DNA of 64,000 bases from CALBTQ01 sp036725605. Lineage in GTDB: Bacteria; Lernaellota; Lernaellaia; Lernaellales; Lernaellaceae. The position numbers were made by a program, and so were the translations under genes. The notes beneath the pieces are model-generated. The model searched no databases and had not been told where the DNA came from. It saw only the letters and a list, made by a program, of their open reading frames with translations. The number at the start of each line of letters is the position of its first letter. Within the stretch, counting starts at the first letter, position 1. The stretch is from positions 1 to 64,000 of the forward strand of contig DAIMDW010000021.1 of assembly GCA_036725605.1 (NCBI GenBank), read 5' to 3'. Positions 8,174-17,425 of this stretch are shown here, piece by piece.

Positions 8174-8224
8174 GTGTCACGCGACCGGGGGGCCTCCGCT
8201 TTTCAGAGTAGGAGGCGAAAAAAC
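8174..8224 (+). repeat. Leader repeat, copy A, upstream of the recombinase operon
   Basis: GTGTCACG-N16-GCTTTT-CAGAGTAGGAGGCGAAAAA leading into ATG 8225. It is the third copy of the element also seen at 6000-6048 and 6091-6138 and the only one on the plus strand, just downstream of the LexA-box candidate. Confidence 0.6.
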
Positions 8225-8410
8225 ATGGAAAACTCCCGCGCACGCACCATCGAAGTCGCGGACCTGCTGGCCGAGGGCATCTTGCGCAAGCGGTTCCGGG
8301 ATATCCAAAAGGCGAATAATACCATGGACTTGAGAGAAAAAGGCCTTGAGGTTTCACGCCCTAAGAGCCTTCATCGTCTCGAACCGAATCTCGGAAAGGA
8401 GAGCCGATGA
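8225..8410 (+). CDS. Small protein leading the recombinase operon (61 aa)
   Basis: ATG 8225 follows a strong GGAGG site at eight bases. The protein is rich in charged residues (RTIEVADLLAEGILRKRFRD near the N-terminus) with no recognised family. Its TGA overlaps the ATG of the DUF2924 gene, so it is translated in the same operon. It is too short for a functional call. It could assist or regulate the serine recombinase two genes downstream. Confidence 0.6.
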   Translation: MENSRARTIEVADLLAEGILRKRFRDIQKANNTMDLREKGLEVSRPKSLHRLEPNLGKESR

Positions 8411-8880
8411 AGAAGGAAACCAAGGTCCTCAAACAGATCGCGCAGCTGCCGAATCTGTCCTACGACGAACTCAAGGAGCGATGGCGCGCCCTCTACGGCA
8501 CGGAGCCGCCCGCCTACAACAAACCCTTCCTGATCAAGCGCCTGGCGTACCGCATCCAGGAGTTGGCTTACGGTGGTCTTTCGGACGCCGCGAAGGAGCG
8601 CCTGGAACAGATCGCCAAGGAAAACGGCTTGGACAAGATGGCCTCGATCAATCGGAGGACGCCGAAAAAGAAGAATATGCCCGTCATCGGCACGCGGATG
8701 ATCCGCGAGTGGAACGGCGAGCGATACGAGGTCACGGTCGTCAAAAACGGCTACGAGTTCGAAGGCAAGGTGTTCCGGTCGCTGTCCGCGATCACCAAGG
8801 AGATCACCGGCACCAGCTGGAACGGCCCGGCGTTTTTCGGACTGCGGCAAAACGTGAAAAAGAAGGGCGGAAGTAAATGA
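8407..8880 (+). CDS. DUF2924 protein
   Basis: 157 aa. The blocks LSYDELKERWRALYGTEPPA, PFLIKRLAYRIQELAYGGL and, later, RYEVTVVKNGYEFEGKVFRS match DUF2924, a family regularly encoded directly upstream of large serine recombinases in alphaproteobacterial and phage-like elements. Its TGA overlaps the recombinase start by four bases. It probably acts with the recombinase on DNA, perhaps as a directionality or accessory factor, though no function has been established that I know of. Confidence 0.88.
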   Translation: MKKETKVLKQIAQLPNLSYDELKERWRALYGTEPPAYNKPFLIKRLAYRIQELAYGGLSDAAKERLEQIAKENGLDKMASINRRTPKKKNMPVIGTRMIREWNGERYEVTVVKNGYEFEGKVFRSLSAITKEITGTSWNGPAFFGLRQNVKKKGGSK

Positions 8881-10382
8881 CCGGAGGCAAATCAAAAGGC
8901 GTGACGCCCAAGGTGCGGTGCGCCATCTACACCCGGAAATCCACCGAGGAAGGACTGGAGCAGGAATTCAACACCCTGCACGCCCAGCGCGAAGCGGCCG
9001 AAGCCTACATCGTCAGCCAAAAAAGCGAAGGCTGGGTTGTGCTCCCAGACCGATACGACGACGGCGGATACTCCGGCGGCAACATGGACCGCCCGGCGTT
9101 CAAACGCCTGATGCAAGACATCGAGGAAGGTCTGATTGATTGTGTCGTGGTCTACAAAGTAGATCGGCTTTCCCGTGCGCTTCTTGATTTCACAAAAATC
9201 ATCGAAACCTTTGAGCGCCAGGGCGTCACCTTCGTTTCCGTCACCCAGGCGTTCAATACGACGACATCGATGGGGCGCTTGACGCTGAACATCTTGCTTT
9301 CGTTTGCGCAGTTCGAGCGAGAGATCATCGGCGAGCGCATCCGCGATAAAATCGCCGCCGCCAAGCGCAAGGGCAAGTACACCGGCGGCATGCCGATCCT
9401 GGGCTACGACGTTGATCGCCCGTCGAAAAAACTGGTGGTCAATCCCGAGGAAGCCAGACTTGTGCGGCACATCTTCAAGCGGTTCGTCCAGTTCGGATCG
9501 GCGACCATTCTCTCCCAGGAATTGAACGCACAAGGGCACACGACGAAGTCATGGACGACCATGAAGGGCATCACGCGCCCCGGGCAGCCGTGGAACAAGA
9601 TGCATCTGTACCGCCTTTTCAATAACCGCATTTACATCGGCGAGATCGTCCACAAGGAAAACCGATACAAGGGTGAGCACGAGGCCATCGTTCCGCGCGA
9701 GCTTTTCAACAAGGTTCAGGTCATCCTCGAAGAAAACTGCAAGGTGCGTGGCAACAATACTCGCTCCAAGACACCGGCGCTGCTCAAGGGCTTGATACGC
9801 TGCGGCCACTGCGATTGCTCGATGGGGCCGTCGTTCACCAAGAAGGACGGCAAGACGTACCGCTACTACGTCTGCATCCAGGCGACAAAAAGGGGCTGGG
9901 ATTCGTGCCCTGTAAAGAACGTGGCGTCTGGCGAGATCGAGGGCGCGGTCATGGCGCAGCTTCGCGTGATGCTCCAGTCGCCGGAATTGGTTGCCGAGAC
10001 CTACCGTATCGCCCGAAGCAAAGAAGAGGCGGAACTCAAGCGATTGAAACACGAACGCGCCGACCTGGAGTTGGAACTGCCGGGCCTGGAAAGCCCGATC
10101 CACGAGCAAGACATCCGCGAGCGCATGGCCGACATCGACGCCATTGTCGCCGGGCTGGAGAGCAACCCGCTGACCGAGCAAATGGTATCTGGAGCATTGG
10201 GTAACCTCGATCAGGTGTGGGACGAGCTTTTCCCGGCCGAGCAGTCACGAGTCGTCAGGCTGCTGGTCGACAAGGTGATCGTCCACGAGGATGGCGCTGA
10301 AATCCTCATGCGCTCGGACGGACTCCACAGCCTGGTCGACGTACTGGACAGCAGAGAAGAAAGGAACAGTGTCGATGGATGA
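8877..10382 (+). CDS. Large serine recombinase / integrase
   Basis: 501 aa. The N-terminal resolvase domain has IYTRKSTEEG with nucleophile Ser22, then KVDRLSRALLDF and the conserved IGERIRDKIAAAKRKGKY. The recombinase domain (GYDVD to about residue 260) is followed by a zinc ribbon (CGHC and a later Cys pair) and a coiled-coil-prone segment near residues 380-420, the usual large serine integrase layout. It sits at the edge of the left accessory arm, next to the LexA-like repressor and immediately before host-type genes. That fits an integrase beside its attachment site, although no att core can be identified by eye. Confidence 0.95.
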   Translation: MTGGKSKGVTPKVRCAIYTRKSTEEGLEQEFNTLHAQREAAEAYIVSQKSEGWVVLPDRYDDGGYSGGNMDRPAFKRLMQDIEEGLIDCVVVYKVDRLSRALLDFTKIIETFERQGVTFVSVTQAFNTTTSMGRLTLNILLSFAQFEREIIGERIRDKIAAAKRKGKYTGGMPILGYDVDRPSKKLVVNPEEARLVRHIFKRFVQFGSATILSQELNAQGHTTKSWTTMKGITRPGQPWNKMHLYRLFNNRIYIGEIVHKENRYKGEHEAIVPRELFNKVQVILEENCKVRGNNTRSKTPALLKGLIRCGHCDCSMGPSFTKKDGKTYRYYVCIQATKRGWDSCPVKNVASGEIEGAVMAQLRVMLQSPELVAETYRIARSKEEAELKRLKHERADLELELPGLESPIHEQDIRERMADIDAIVAGLESNPLTEQMVSGALGNLDQVWDELFPAEQSRVVRLLVDKVIVHEDGAEILMRSDGLHSLVDVLDSREERNSVDG

Positions 10383-10800
10383 GCAGAACGAAAAGATCAC
10401 CCTCCAACGCGATGGCGAAAACCTCCGAATCCACATCCCACTCAAATTCAAGAAACGCGGAGGGCGCAAAGAGATCATCACGCCGGATGGATTGCCTGAG
10501 GTGGCTCCGGATCGAAAAGCGTATCAGAAACCGCTGGTCATCGCGCTGGCTCGGGCGCATCGATGGCAACGGATCCTCGACGAAGGTAAAGTCTCCTCAA
10601 TTTCCGAACTTGCTAAACGTCTGAAGGTCGACCATACATATGTGAGTCGCCTATTGCACCTGACTTTACTCGCCCCCAACATCATCGAGGCGATCTTGAA
10701 TGGTAAGGAGCCAAGTGGGCTATCCTTGTCCAAAATTCATAAAACTTTTCGAATGGAATGGCATGCGCAAAAGACCATTTTGGAATTTTCCCTGGAATAG
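10375..10800 (+). CDS. ParB/KorB-like HTH protein downstream of recombinase
   Basis: 141 aa from ATG 10375, overlapping the recombinase end by eight bases. The central part SISELAKRLKVDHTYVSRLL is a helix-turn-helix of the ParB/KorB type, followed by LAPNIIEAILNGKEP and LSLSKIHK. Such proteins often follow DUF2924/serine recombinase pairs. A DNA-binding regulatory or accessory recombination role is inferred. It is the last gene of the left accessory arm. The next gene, convergent to it, is a host-type antiporter. Confidence 0.7.
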   Translation: MDEQNEKITLQRDGENLRIHIPLKFKKRGGRKEIITPDGLPEVAPDRKAYQKPLVIALARAHRWQRILDEGKVSSISELAKRLKVDHTYVSRLLHLTLLAPNIIEAILNGKEPSGLSLSKIHKTFRMEWHAQKTILEFSLE

Positions 10801-10864
10801 TCTCGATTTTCAAATCGCATTCACCTTGGTAAAACAGAAATCGAAATAAATATCAGCAAACAGC

Positions 10865-12829
10865 TTATTTTTTACTGTTTATCATCTCGTTCATGAACAT
10901 TTCTCGTTGATCCAGCTTCCCGATAATTGCAACCATATCCCCGACAACAAAACGGAATCTCGCATCTGGATTGGGCATCAATTCATCGTTTCTGAGGACG
11001 CCAACAACAGAAACCCCGGTTTTTCTCCTTATCTCCATTTCTCCGATCGTTTTGTTCGCCAGCGGACTGTTCGGTTCGATCTCCACCCATATCAGTTCGA
11101 ACGCCCCTTCCGCGCTTTGCAACTGTGAAAGCAGCCGATAATCGGGATTCTGATATAATGAGGAATAATAGTTTCGCCGAGCCACATCTGAATATTGGTA
11201 TACGTTTGCAGCCGAAACTTCCATGTGCAGCAATGCCTGGCGCGTCATCTCCAGCCCTGCCTCAAACTCAGGTTGAACCACTTCGTAAACGCCAAGGTTC
11301 CGCAGCATTTCCATTTCTTCGATATTTTTCGCTCGGCCGATAATTTTCAGCGAAGGCTTTTTTTCTAAAGCCTGCCGTACAATAGCCCGAATATCCGCAA
11401 TTCCTGGCAGCGTTATTTGAAGTAGCCGAGCCTCCTGCAAGTTGGCGGCATCTAAAACAACCGGCTGTGCCGCATCGCCGAAAATGACCGGAATTTCTTC
11501 GCTCTTTATGTCTTCCACTCGCTGGTGATCCAATTCAATGACGACAAAAGGAAGTTGCAGTTTTTTAAGAACACGGGCGACGTTGAGACCCACCCGGCCT
11601 GCCCCGGCGATGATCACGTGGTCCCGCAGTCCCTTCGCTGGTAAATTTGTCGTCTGCGGCGGTTCGGCCTTGTGCCATTTCTTCCTCAAAGAATAGAGCC
11701 TGGCAGTCTGTCCTGAAATCAGCGGTGTGAAAATCATCGTCACCACGGCGGTGGAGAGAACCAACGAATAGAGTTCATTGCTTATTGATTCGGTCGACAC
11801 GCCGAGACGGGCCAGGACGAAGGAGAACTCGCCTATCTGGAACAGCCCCAAGCCGGCCGCCAGGGGTACGATATTCCCGTAACCGAACAGGCGTGTGAGC
11901 GCGGCGAAAACCACCCCCTTGCCGAGGGAAACCAGCACAACAAGAAACAGAATTGTCGATAAATTGTCCAATAGAAAAGCCGGATCAAGCAGCATTCCCA
12001 CGGAGGTGAAGAAGAGCAGACCAAACAGATCGCGCACCGGAATGATCTCGCTGAGGGCCTGATGTCCGAAATCGGACTCGCTGAGAACCATGCCAGCGAT
12101 AAAAGCGCCAAAGGCAAATGACAGGCCGATCCGGTAAGTCCCGTATCCGATGCCCAGGCCGATCGCGGTGATGGCCAGCAAAAAGAGTTCCCGCGACTTC
12201 CAGCGGGCGATTTGCTTCATCACCCAGGGCAAAGCTTTTGTGCCGAGAACGATCATGATCGAAATGAATACGGCCGCTTTGATTGCGTCAATCAATAAGA
12301 GTTCGAAGCCAAGGGAGAGTTTGTTCAACTGGGGCAACATGATCATCATGGGCACGATGGCCAGATCCTGCACGATCAGCATGCCGATCATGACGCGACT
12401 GGATAGCGTGCCCATCCATCCCTGCGTCATTAATGTTCGGAGCAGAACCATGGTGCTGGAAAGCGAAAGCATCGCCCCCAGCCAGATACACTCTTCGTGT
12501 CCCAGGCCGATAAACTTTCCGATCAGGTAGCCATACCCGATGATCAAACCGATCTGGATCGGTGTGCCGAGCAGGGCGACCTTGCGAACGGGCTTCAATT
12601 CTTTGAAGGAGAACTCGAGTCCCAGCGCGAAAAGCAGGAGCGCCACGCCGATTTCCGCAAGGAGTTCGATGGTGTGAACTTCCGAAACGGTCACGCCGCC
12701 GGTATATGGCCCGATGGCGATGCCGGCGAGGATGTACCCCAGAATCAGAGGTTGCCGCAATCTTTGTGCAATCAAGCCGCCGATCAAGGCGGCAATGATA
12801 ATAATTATGAAATCCGTCGCAATGCCCAT
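10865..12829 (-). CDS. Kef/CPA2-type cation:proton antiporter with RCK domain
   Basis: 654 aa. The first 390 residues hold about 12 membrane segments of the CPA2 Na+/H+ exchanger fold, beginning with LIGGLIAQRLRQPLILGYIL. A cytoplasmic Rossmann RCK/TrkA-N domain follows (HVIIAGAGRVGLNVARVLKK, near residue 405), then a TrkA-C domain at the C-terminus (residues about 570-645). This layout is that of KefB/KefC/YbaL K+ efflux antiporters gated by ligand binding to RCK. The gene is intact and lies right beside the left mobile arm, suggesting the arm's boundary falls in the 64-bp gap at 10801-10864. Confidence 0.92.
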   Translation of the reverse strand: MGIATDFIIIIIAALIGGLIAQRLRQPLILGYILAGIAIGPYTGGVTVSEVHTIELLAEIGVALLLFALGLEFSFKELKPVRKVALLGTPIQIGLIIGYGYLIGKFIGLGHEECIWLGAMLSLSSTMVLLRTLMTQGWMGTLSSRVMIGMLIVQDLAIVPMMIMLPQLNKLSLGFELLLIDAIKAAVFISIMIVLGTKALPWVMKQIARWKSRELFLLAITAIGLGIGYGTYRIGLSFAFGAFIAGMVLSESDFGHQALSEIIPVRDLFGLLFFTSVGMLLDPAFLLDNLSTILFLVVLVSLGKGVVFAALTRLFGYGNIVPLAAGLGLFQIGEFSFVLARLGVSTESISNELYSLVLSTAVVTMIFTPLISGQTARLYSLRKKWHKAEPPQTTNLPAKGLRDHVIIAGAGRVGLNVARVLKKLQLPFVVIELDHQRVEDIKSEEIPVIFGDAAQPVVLDAANLQEARLLQITLPGIADIRAIVRQALEKKPSLKIIGRAKNIEEMEMLRNLGVYEVVQPEFEAGLEMTRQALLHMEVSAANVYQYSDVARRNYYSSLYQNPDYRLLSQLQSAEGAFELIWVEIEPNSPLANKTIGEMEIRRKTGVSVVGVLRNDELMPNPDARFRFVVGDMVAIIGKLDQREMFMNEMINSKK

Positions 12830-12998
12830 TCGCCTCGATCTTCTTCCTTGATTGGTGTTTGCCGTTTGATTCGCATATTGTCCAAGTCTCCAAACGCACT
12901 CAATTGATTTGACATTTTTGCTTCGCTGTCAATAAGATTCTATTGGGAAGCAAAAGTGAATCGTATCTTTTCAGGAAGGCAAGGTCAAAGGAGTGGTG

Positions 12999-13544
12999 AT
13001 GAGAATCCACTATTATTACCGGTCGAAATGGTTGAGCGCGCTCATCCTGGTTGCGACGTGCGTTCTTTTCTCCTGTTCAAACCCTTCAAAGTCTCCCAAC
13101 ACTTCGGCTATTGAACGAGCGGGCGGGAAAAAAATCAGCCAGGAAGAAATGAAAGGCATGTCACGCATCACCGGCCAAACCGTCTATGTTCCGGTTTATT
13201 CGCATATCTATCACAGGGAGGACATGGAATTTGACCTTACCGCGACTTTGAGCATCCGTAATACGGATTTCAACAACTCGATTGTTGTTTCCTCTGTGAA
13301 ATATTACGACACTTCCGGAAAACTTGTGCGTGAATACGCCGATGCTCCCCTTGTGCTTCCAGCAATGTCGACGCTGGACTATGTTGTGGGAGAGAGAGAC
13401 AGGACAGGCGGCTCAGGAGCAAATTTCGTTGTGGAATGGTTTGCCGAAAAGGTAGTGTCCGAGCCGATCATCGAATCCGTTATGATCGGAACCAACGGGC
13501 AACAGGGCATCTCTTTTCTAAGCGTCGGCAAAGTCATTAAATGA
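12999..13544 (+). CDS. DUF3124 lipoprotein
   Basis: 181 aa. ATG 12999 was chosen over two upstream GTG codons because AAAGGAG is correctly spaced. The signal peptide ends in a lipobox (LFSC) at about residue 26. The mature part contains GQTVYVPVYSHIYHREDME, TATLSIRNTD and VVSSVKYYDTSGKLVREY, matching DUF3124. The family is cell-envelope associated and of unknown function. It is monocistronic between the antiporter (divergent) and the tmRNA gene (convergent). Confidence 0.82.
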   Translation: MRIHYYYRSKWLSALILVATCVLFSCSNPSKSPNTSAIERAGGKKISQEEMKGMSRITGQTVYVPVYSHIYHREDMEFDLTATLSIRNTDFNNSIVVSSVKYYDTSGKLVREYADAPLVLPAMSTLDYVVGERDRTGGSGANFVVEWFAEKVVSEPIIESVMIGTNGQQGISFLSVGKVIK

Positions 13545-13809
13545 TTACCTCTGTATCTTGGAACTGAAACGCGTGGTTACCGCGTGAGAGTCGAACTGTA
13601 TCAAAAACGCAACACTCTAAGTGGTTGAAAAATAACGGTTCTCATCTTTGTGACGAGTTGGCCGAAGTCACAAAGATTCAGAGAAAGAGAGAGAAAAGGG
13701 GATTGATGGGGGGCAAATGTCGGGTTTTATGCTTTAACTCGTCACAATGACCAGGAACTGCGAGCCCTGGCGTCGGAGTCGAACCTCTTGATTTTCGTAA
13801 AGTAAAACG
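13545..13809. other. Gene-free stretch between DUF3124 gene and ssrA
   Basis: It holds a hairpin with 11-bp perfect arms (ATCTTTGTGAC and its complement, 13644-13677, 12-base loop) with no T-run, and a tRNA-like T-arm fragment near 13765 that does not fold. Nothing else is recognised. Confidence 0.5.
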
Positions 13810-13841
13810 AAAGGCCGAGTCCCTTGTGAGGATCGGCCTTT
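13810..13841 (-). terminator. Intrinsic terminator downstream of ssrA
   Basis: AAAGGCCGA pairs with TCGGCCTTT across a 14-base loop. On the minus strand it lies about 30 bases past the tmRNA CCA end and continues into a T-rich stretch. Confidence 0.75.
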
Positions 13842-13872
13842 TCTTGTCAGAGCAAGGTTAGAAAAAAAGAAC

Positions 13873-14228
13873 TGGTGGAGGCGGGGGGAGTCGAACCCCC
13901 GTTCGAAAGCGTTCAGATATGCCGTCTACGAGCGTAGTCCGTGATTTAATACCGCGCGGTCGCTCCCACGGACAGGATCATCCGTGCGGTTGCCTGCGAA
14001 AGTTTCGCTATTGATCAGGCAGGCACCGATCGCAAGCTATCCTGCATTGTCGACGCCCCTTACCGCCCGGCAGGAACGGAAGATAAGGCGCGCGCAGCCT
14101 ATCTGTTAGGCCGCGAGGGCATAGTTGTTGTTGGCAACTATAAAGTTTCCGGCTTTTTACGAGGCCAGCCGGTACCTCGGCCCGCGGGTCATACCCTCAA
14201 CCACCTTCGTCGAAACCGTGTCGCCCCC
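13873..14228 (-). ncRNA. ssrA: Transfer-messenger RNA (tmRNA)
   Basis: 356 nt, one-piece form. The 5' end GGGGGCGACACGGTTTCGACG and the 3' end GTTCGACTCCCCCCGCCTCCACCA-type acceptor pair as a tRNA-Ala-like domain with encoded CCA. The tag reading frame reads GCC-AAC-AAC-AAC-TAT-GCC-CTC-GCG-GCC-TAA, giving ANNNYALAA after the charged Ala. Tag and ends fit bacterial ssrA. It rescues stalled ribosomes with SmpB. The gene has its own promoter and terminator. Confidence 0.97.
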
Positions 14229-14253
14229 ACATGTCAAAGATCGCAGGCGCAGT

Positions 14254-14282
14254 AGCATACTGAAAAGACGTAAATACTCCAA
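14254..14282 (-). promoter_or_regulatory. Probable ssrA promoter
   Basis: On the minus strand TTGGAG and TATGCT are separated by 17 bases and end about 25 bases before the mature tmRNA 5' end, leaving a leader for RNase P. A second possible pair (TTGCTA, TATACT, 16-base spacing) lies at 14292-14319. Confidence 0.55.
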
Positions 14283-14470
14283 CCTTTTTCTAGTATAATC
14301 TCTTTTTGTACAATAGCAATATCACGATTGAATGAACCGGGCAGATTAATTCTTTTTCAGGGAATCATGCACGTCTGAATTTGTAGTGAAAAAATCGGAT
14401 TATCGTGATGTAGGAGTTCGTGCTGTACTCTATTGGGAATTTTAACAGGCTGCTGAAAAACTATCCAAGC

Positions 14471-14542
14471 CGTCATCCCGGACTTGATCCGGGATCCATA
14501 AGTAGTTGATATTACAGGATTCTCGCTTTCGCGGGAATGACG
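14471..14542. repeat. REP/MITE-like palindromic repeat
   Basis: CGTCATcccgg at one end and a ccgcgaaa-type block ending ATGACG at the other are inverted repeats. Internally ATCCCGG and CCGGGAT form a second palindrome. This resembles intergenic palindromes widespread in proteobacteria. Confidence 0.65.
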
Positions 14543-14597
14543 ATTTTATTTTGTTTTCGCCTTTTTCCGCATCCTGTTAAATGTTAAGGTGGCGGCT

Positions 14598-15482
14598 ATG
14601 AAACAAAACCAAGCCAGTCGAACCGCGCAATACGCGGCAGCCTTTCGCGCTTTGGAAACCCTCAGACGACCGGAAAGGGCAAGATTGTTCGAAGATCCCT
14701 TTGCAATCGGTTTTTTGTCACCGGGTTTGAAACGGGCCATGCATTTAGCGGCGCTTCCTTTTTGCGGAGCGCTGGTACGTCGGTACATTGATTATCGGTG
14801 GCCCGGCGCAATGACATCGGGTATCGCGCGTACCCGGTTGATCGACGATTGGCTGGCAGAATCGCTTCGTGGCAAAGAAGGGCGGGTGATCATTCTCGGC
14901 GCGGGATATGACTGCAGGGCCTATCGCATCGAGGCGCTTTCTCGATGCCGCGTTTTGGAAATCGACCATCCCGATACGCAATCGCAAAAAATGAAGATGC
15001 TGGTCTCGGACTTCGGTGGCTTGCCGCCGCATGTAAAATTGATCGGCGCCGACCTGACAAAAACGGATCTTCGGGATGTTATCACCGGGGAGGCGTTTGC
15101 GTCAAAGGAGCCGGCCTTCGTTATCTGGGAAGGCGTAACCCATTACTTGGGAGAGGCCGCCGTGGACGGGACTCTCCGGGCGTTATCCGACGTATTACCC
15201 GCGGGCAGCCGCCTGGTTTTCACTTACCTTCATGCCGGATTGCTCGACGGTTCCGTGTCCTTTTGGGGAGCGGGGATTTCCAAAAAGCAGGTGGCCGGCG
15301 AAGGCGAGCCGTGGGTCTGGGGCATGGATCCGGCCGGGATGCCCGATTATCTAAAGGAGCGCGGGTTTGCGCTCATCGAGGATCTTGGCGCCGACGATTA
15401 CCGCGAACGTTATTGGGGCCAAAAGGGGAAAAGGATGCGCGGTTTTTCCTTTTATCGCGTCGCCCTGGCGCGATCCGTCTAA
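14598..15482 (+). CDS. Class I SAM methyltransferase, leucine carboxyl methyltransferase-like (TIGR00027 type)
   Basis: 294 aa, ATG 14598 with AAGGTGG seven bases upstream. The N-terminus SRTAQYAAAFRALET and ARLFEDPFA are typical of the LCM/TIGR00027 family. The SAM-binding motif is VIILGAGYDCRAYRI near residue 100, then LEIDHPDTQ and FVIWEGVTHYL. Such bacterial enzymes methylate unknown small-molecule or protein carboxylates (S-adenosylmethionine dependent), and the substrate cannot be told here. The gene stands alone, preceded by a REP-like repeat and convergent with a membrane-protein gene. Confidence 0.88.
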   Translation: MKQNQASRTAQYAAAFRALETLRRPERARLFEDPFAIGFLSPGLKRAMHLAALPFCGALVRRYIDYRWPGAMTSGIARTRLIDDWLAESLRGKEGRVIILGAGYDCRAYRIEALSRCRVLEIDHPDTQSQKMKMLVSDFGGLPPHVKLIGADLTKTDLRDVITGEAFASKEPAFVIWEGVTHYLGEAAVDGTLRALSDVLPAGSRLVFTYLHAGLLDGSVSFWGAGISKKQVAGEGEPWVWGMDPAGMPDYLKERGFALIEDLGADDYRERYWGQKGKRMRGFSFYRVALARSV

Positions 15483-15518
15483 GAACGATTCATACAAATT
15501 CAAACATCGCTTTCGCAA

Positions 15519-17288
15519 TTACAATGCGGGAGTCGCATTGGATTCGGGATTATCGGGAGTATGAACGATGCGGCAGCGAAGGATATCCTGTTTTGTTGCC
15601 TTTGCCGAATGTAAAAAGGGAAAGGTCGAAAGGATTCTAGCCGCGATATTGAGAGATCCAAAAAACGGGTCCATGCGTTCAAAAAACGGCATGTTCCTTT
15701 TTTGATCGGAATCGCCCAGCGGCCATTTGTAAACGCCCATGTTTGTGGAAAAGAATAATGTTTTTGTAACGGGTTCCCATTGGAGCATGCGTATCCAGGG
15801 CGGGGAAACGATTCGCCCGACAAGATTAAGGCTGCCCAGGTCGAAAAGTTCTACATAAGGTGACAAACCGCCTGCAACCAGCAGGTTCATTTCCTCGATG
15901 ACCTGAAGGGATCTGACGCCGAAGACCGAGTACATTTTGCCGGTTACTTGCAGTGTTTCAAGGTCGATTTGCCGGATCAGGCCTTCTCGCGGAAAAGAGG
16001 CATATAATAGGTTACGTTGGCGATCCAGTGCGAGTTGATCGCCGAACTTGGGGAGCGGCAGCGATCCTTTCATCTCAAGAGTATCCGCGTCGAAGGAAGC
16101 GAGCAGGCCGGGCTGAAGATACAAGACGAGAATGATTCTTTGTTCGGGAAGCAAAAGGGCGTCGGTAACGTTTCCACAGGAAATAAATTGGTAAATACGG
16201 CTTCCATCGCTTGCCAGATGGTAAAGATCCCCGGCATCGGTGCGAACGTCACTCCAATATCCGCTATCGTAAGTCACTAAAAGTAAGTCTCGTTTTTGGT
16301 CCCAGAAAGTAGAGGAGCGAAACAATCTTTCGCCTGCCTCGATTTTCAGACGGCGAATCCAGTCAGGGGCCATTGTATCCGCGTCTATTTGCATGATCCG
16401 GATGCTTTTTGGCCCGATTCCCGCCGCCATCATTTTCGAGTGATCCGCTGAAAGGGCGAACTTTTTTGCGCCTCTGCCCTCAAAGGGCTCAATAGGAATC
16501 GCAACGTTGCTTTCCAGAAAGCCGCCTTTCGAGAAATCCATTTTCGTGATTTCATCGAGTTTGCTGGACCAAAGAACATCCTTTGAAGGGTCGAAAGCAG
16601 CGTAAAAGGTATCGTTTCTGCCGGAATAGACTTCGGCGATTTCCCGGTGCAGCTTTGGGCTGCTCTCATCAATAAAATTCGGTATGCTCACGGCCATCAA
16701 GCTGATTGCCAGAAAAGCCGCCGGAGCGATTTTAAGCCATCCGGGAAGAGGGCGTTCGCCCTTTTGGTATTGTCCGAAAACGATCATGGGAATAAGCAGG
16801 TCCGTTAGAAAAGGAACGAGCCTGATGAAACGATTGAAGGATTTGCTTTTTTCAAAGCGCGGATGCTGGAAAAGAAAATATCCGAAAAGATTTAAAGCGA
16901 TCAAAAGGATCCAGGTTACGATGATCCAATGAAGGGTAACGATGTCGCGGCAGCGTTGAAGCATGTAAAAGGGGAAAATGACTGAAAAAGCACATAACAA
17001 AGCTAAAATGGGCACAAGCAGGGCAAAAGGAATTTTGCGAATCCACTTGCCCGGAAACAAAAAGAGCAAAACAAAAGTGGGAAACATGGCAAGAAACAAG
17101 GCCCGCCACAAGTCCATGGCGCCGAAGTAATCGGCGATCATTTGAGGGTCCGACAGAAAATAATTATTATTGACGTTAATAATCCGGACGATCCAACAAA
17201 ACAGGAAAAGGGTGAGAGCGAATCGTAAGAAATAGAATATACCGTTACTCTCGTTCAGCTTGAAAATTACTTTGTTTGTCGTTTCCAC
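15519..17288 (-). CDS. Membrane protein with C-terminal beta-propeller-like sensor domain
   Basis: 589 aa. The first 210 residues contain about six hydrophobic segments (for example FALTLFLFCWIVRII near residue 23). The remainder reads as a periplasmic beta-propeller with repeated blade-like strands such as LALDRQRNLLYASFP, LIRQIDLETLQVTGKM and VELFDLGSLNLVGRI. No catalytic motif is seen. The combination suggests an anchored surface or sensory protein of unknown function. It is monocistronic, with a fragmentary Sak4-like relic and an IS upstream. Confidence 0.65.
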   Translation of the reverse strand: METTNKVIFKLNESNGIFYFLRFALTLFLFCWIVRIINVNNNYFLSDPQMIADYFGAMDLWRALFLAMFPTFVLLFLFPGKWIRKIPFALLVPILALLCAFSVIFPFYMLQRCRDIVTLHWIIVTWILLIALNLFGYFLFQHPRFEKSKSFNRFIRLVPFLTDLLIPMIVFGQYQKGERPLPGWLKIAPAAFLAISLMAVSIPNFIDESSPKLHREIAEVYSGRNDTFYAAFDPSKDVLWSSKLDEITKMDFSKGGFLESNVAIPIEPFEGRGAKKFALSADHSKMMAAGIGPKSIRIMQIDADTMAPDWIRRLKIEAGERLFRSSTFWDQKRDLLLVTYDSGYWSDVRTDAGDLYHLASDGSRIYQFISCGNVTDALLLPEQRIILVLYLQPGLLASFDADTLEMKGSLPLPKFGDQLALDRQRNLLYASFPREGLIRQIDLETLQVTGKMYSVFGVRSLQVIEEMNLLVAGGLSPYVELFDLGSLNLVGRIVSPPWIRMLQWEPVTKTLFFSTNMGVYKWPLGDSDQKRNMPFFERMDPFFGSLNIAARILSTFPFLHSAKATKQDILRCRIVHTPDNPESNATPAL

Positions 17289-17425
17289 GAGATGCCGCTG
17301 ATTCCCGAAAAATTATTGAAAAGCCTTTGCCGGTACGGTCTTTTGATGTCGAAAAAATATTAAACAGAGATTACTATTTCCACTCAAATTTGTCTAATGG
17401 CTTCGAAGGGTAGAAAATATAAGAA

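Noticed and set aside
13755..13800. tRNA-like T-arm sequence
   Set aside because: The segment resembles GGTTCGACTCC on the minus strand, but the stem arms do not pair and no acceptor or anticodon arm is present.
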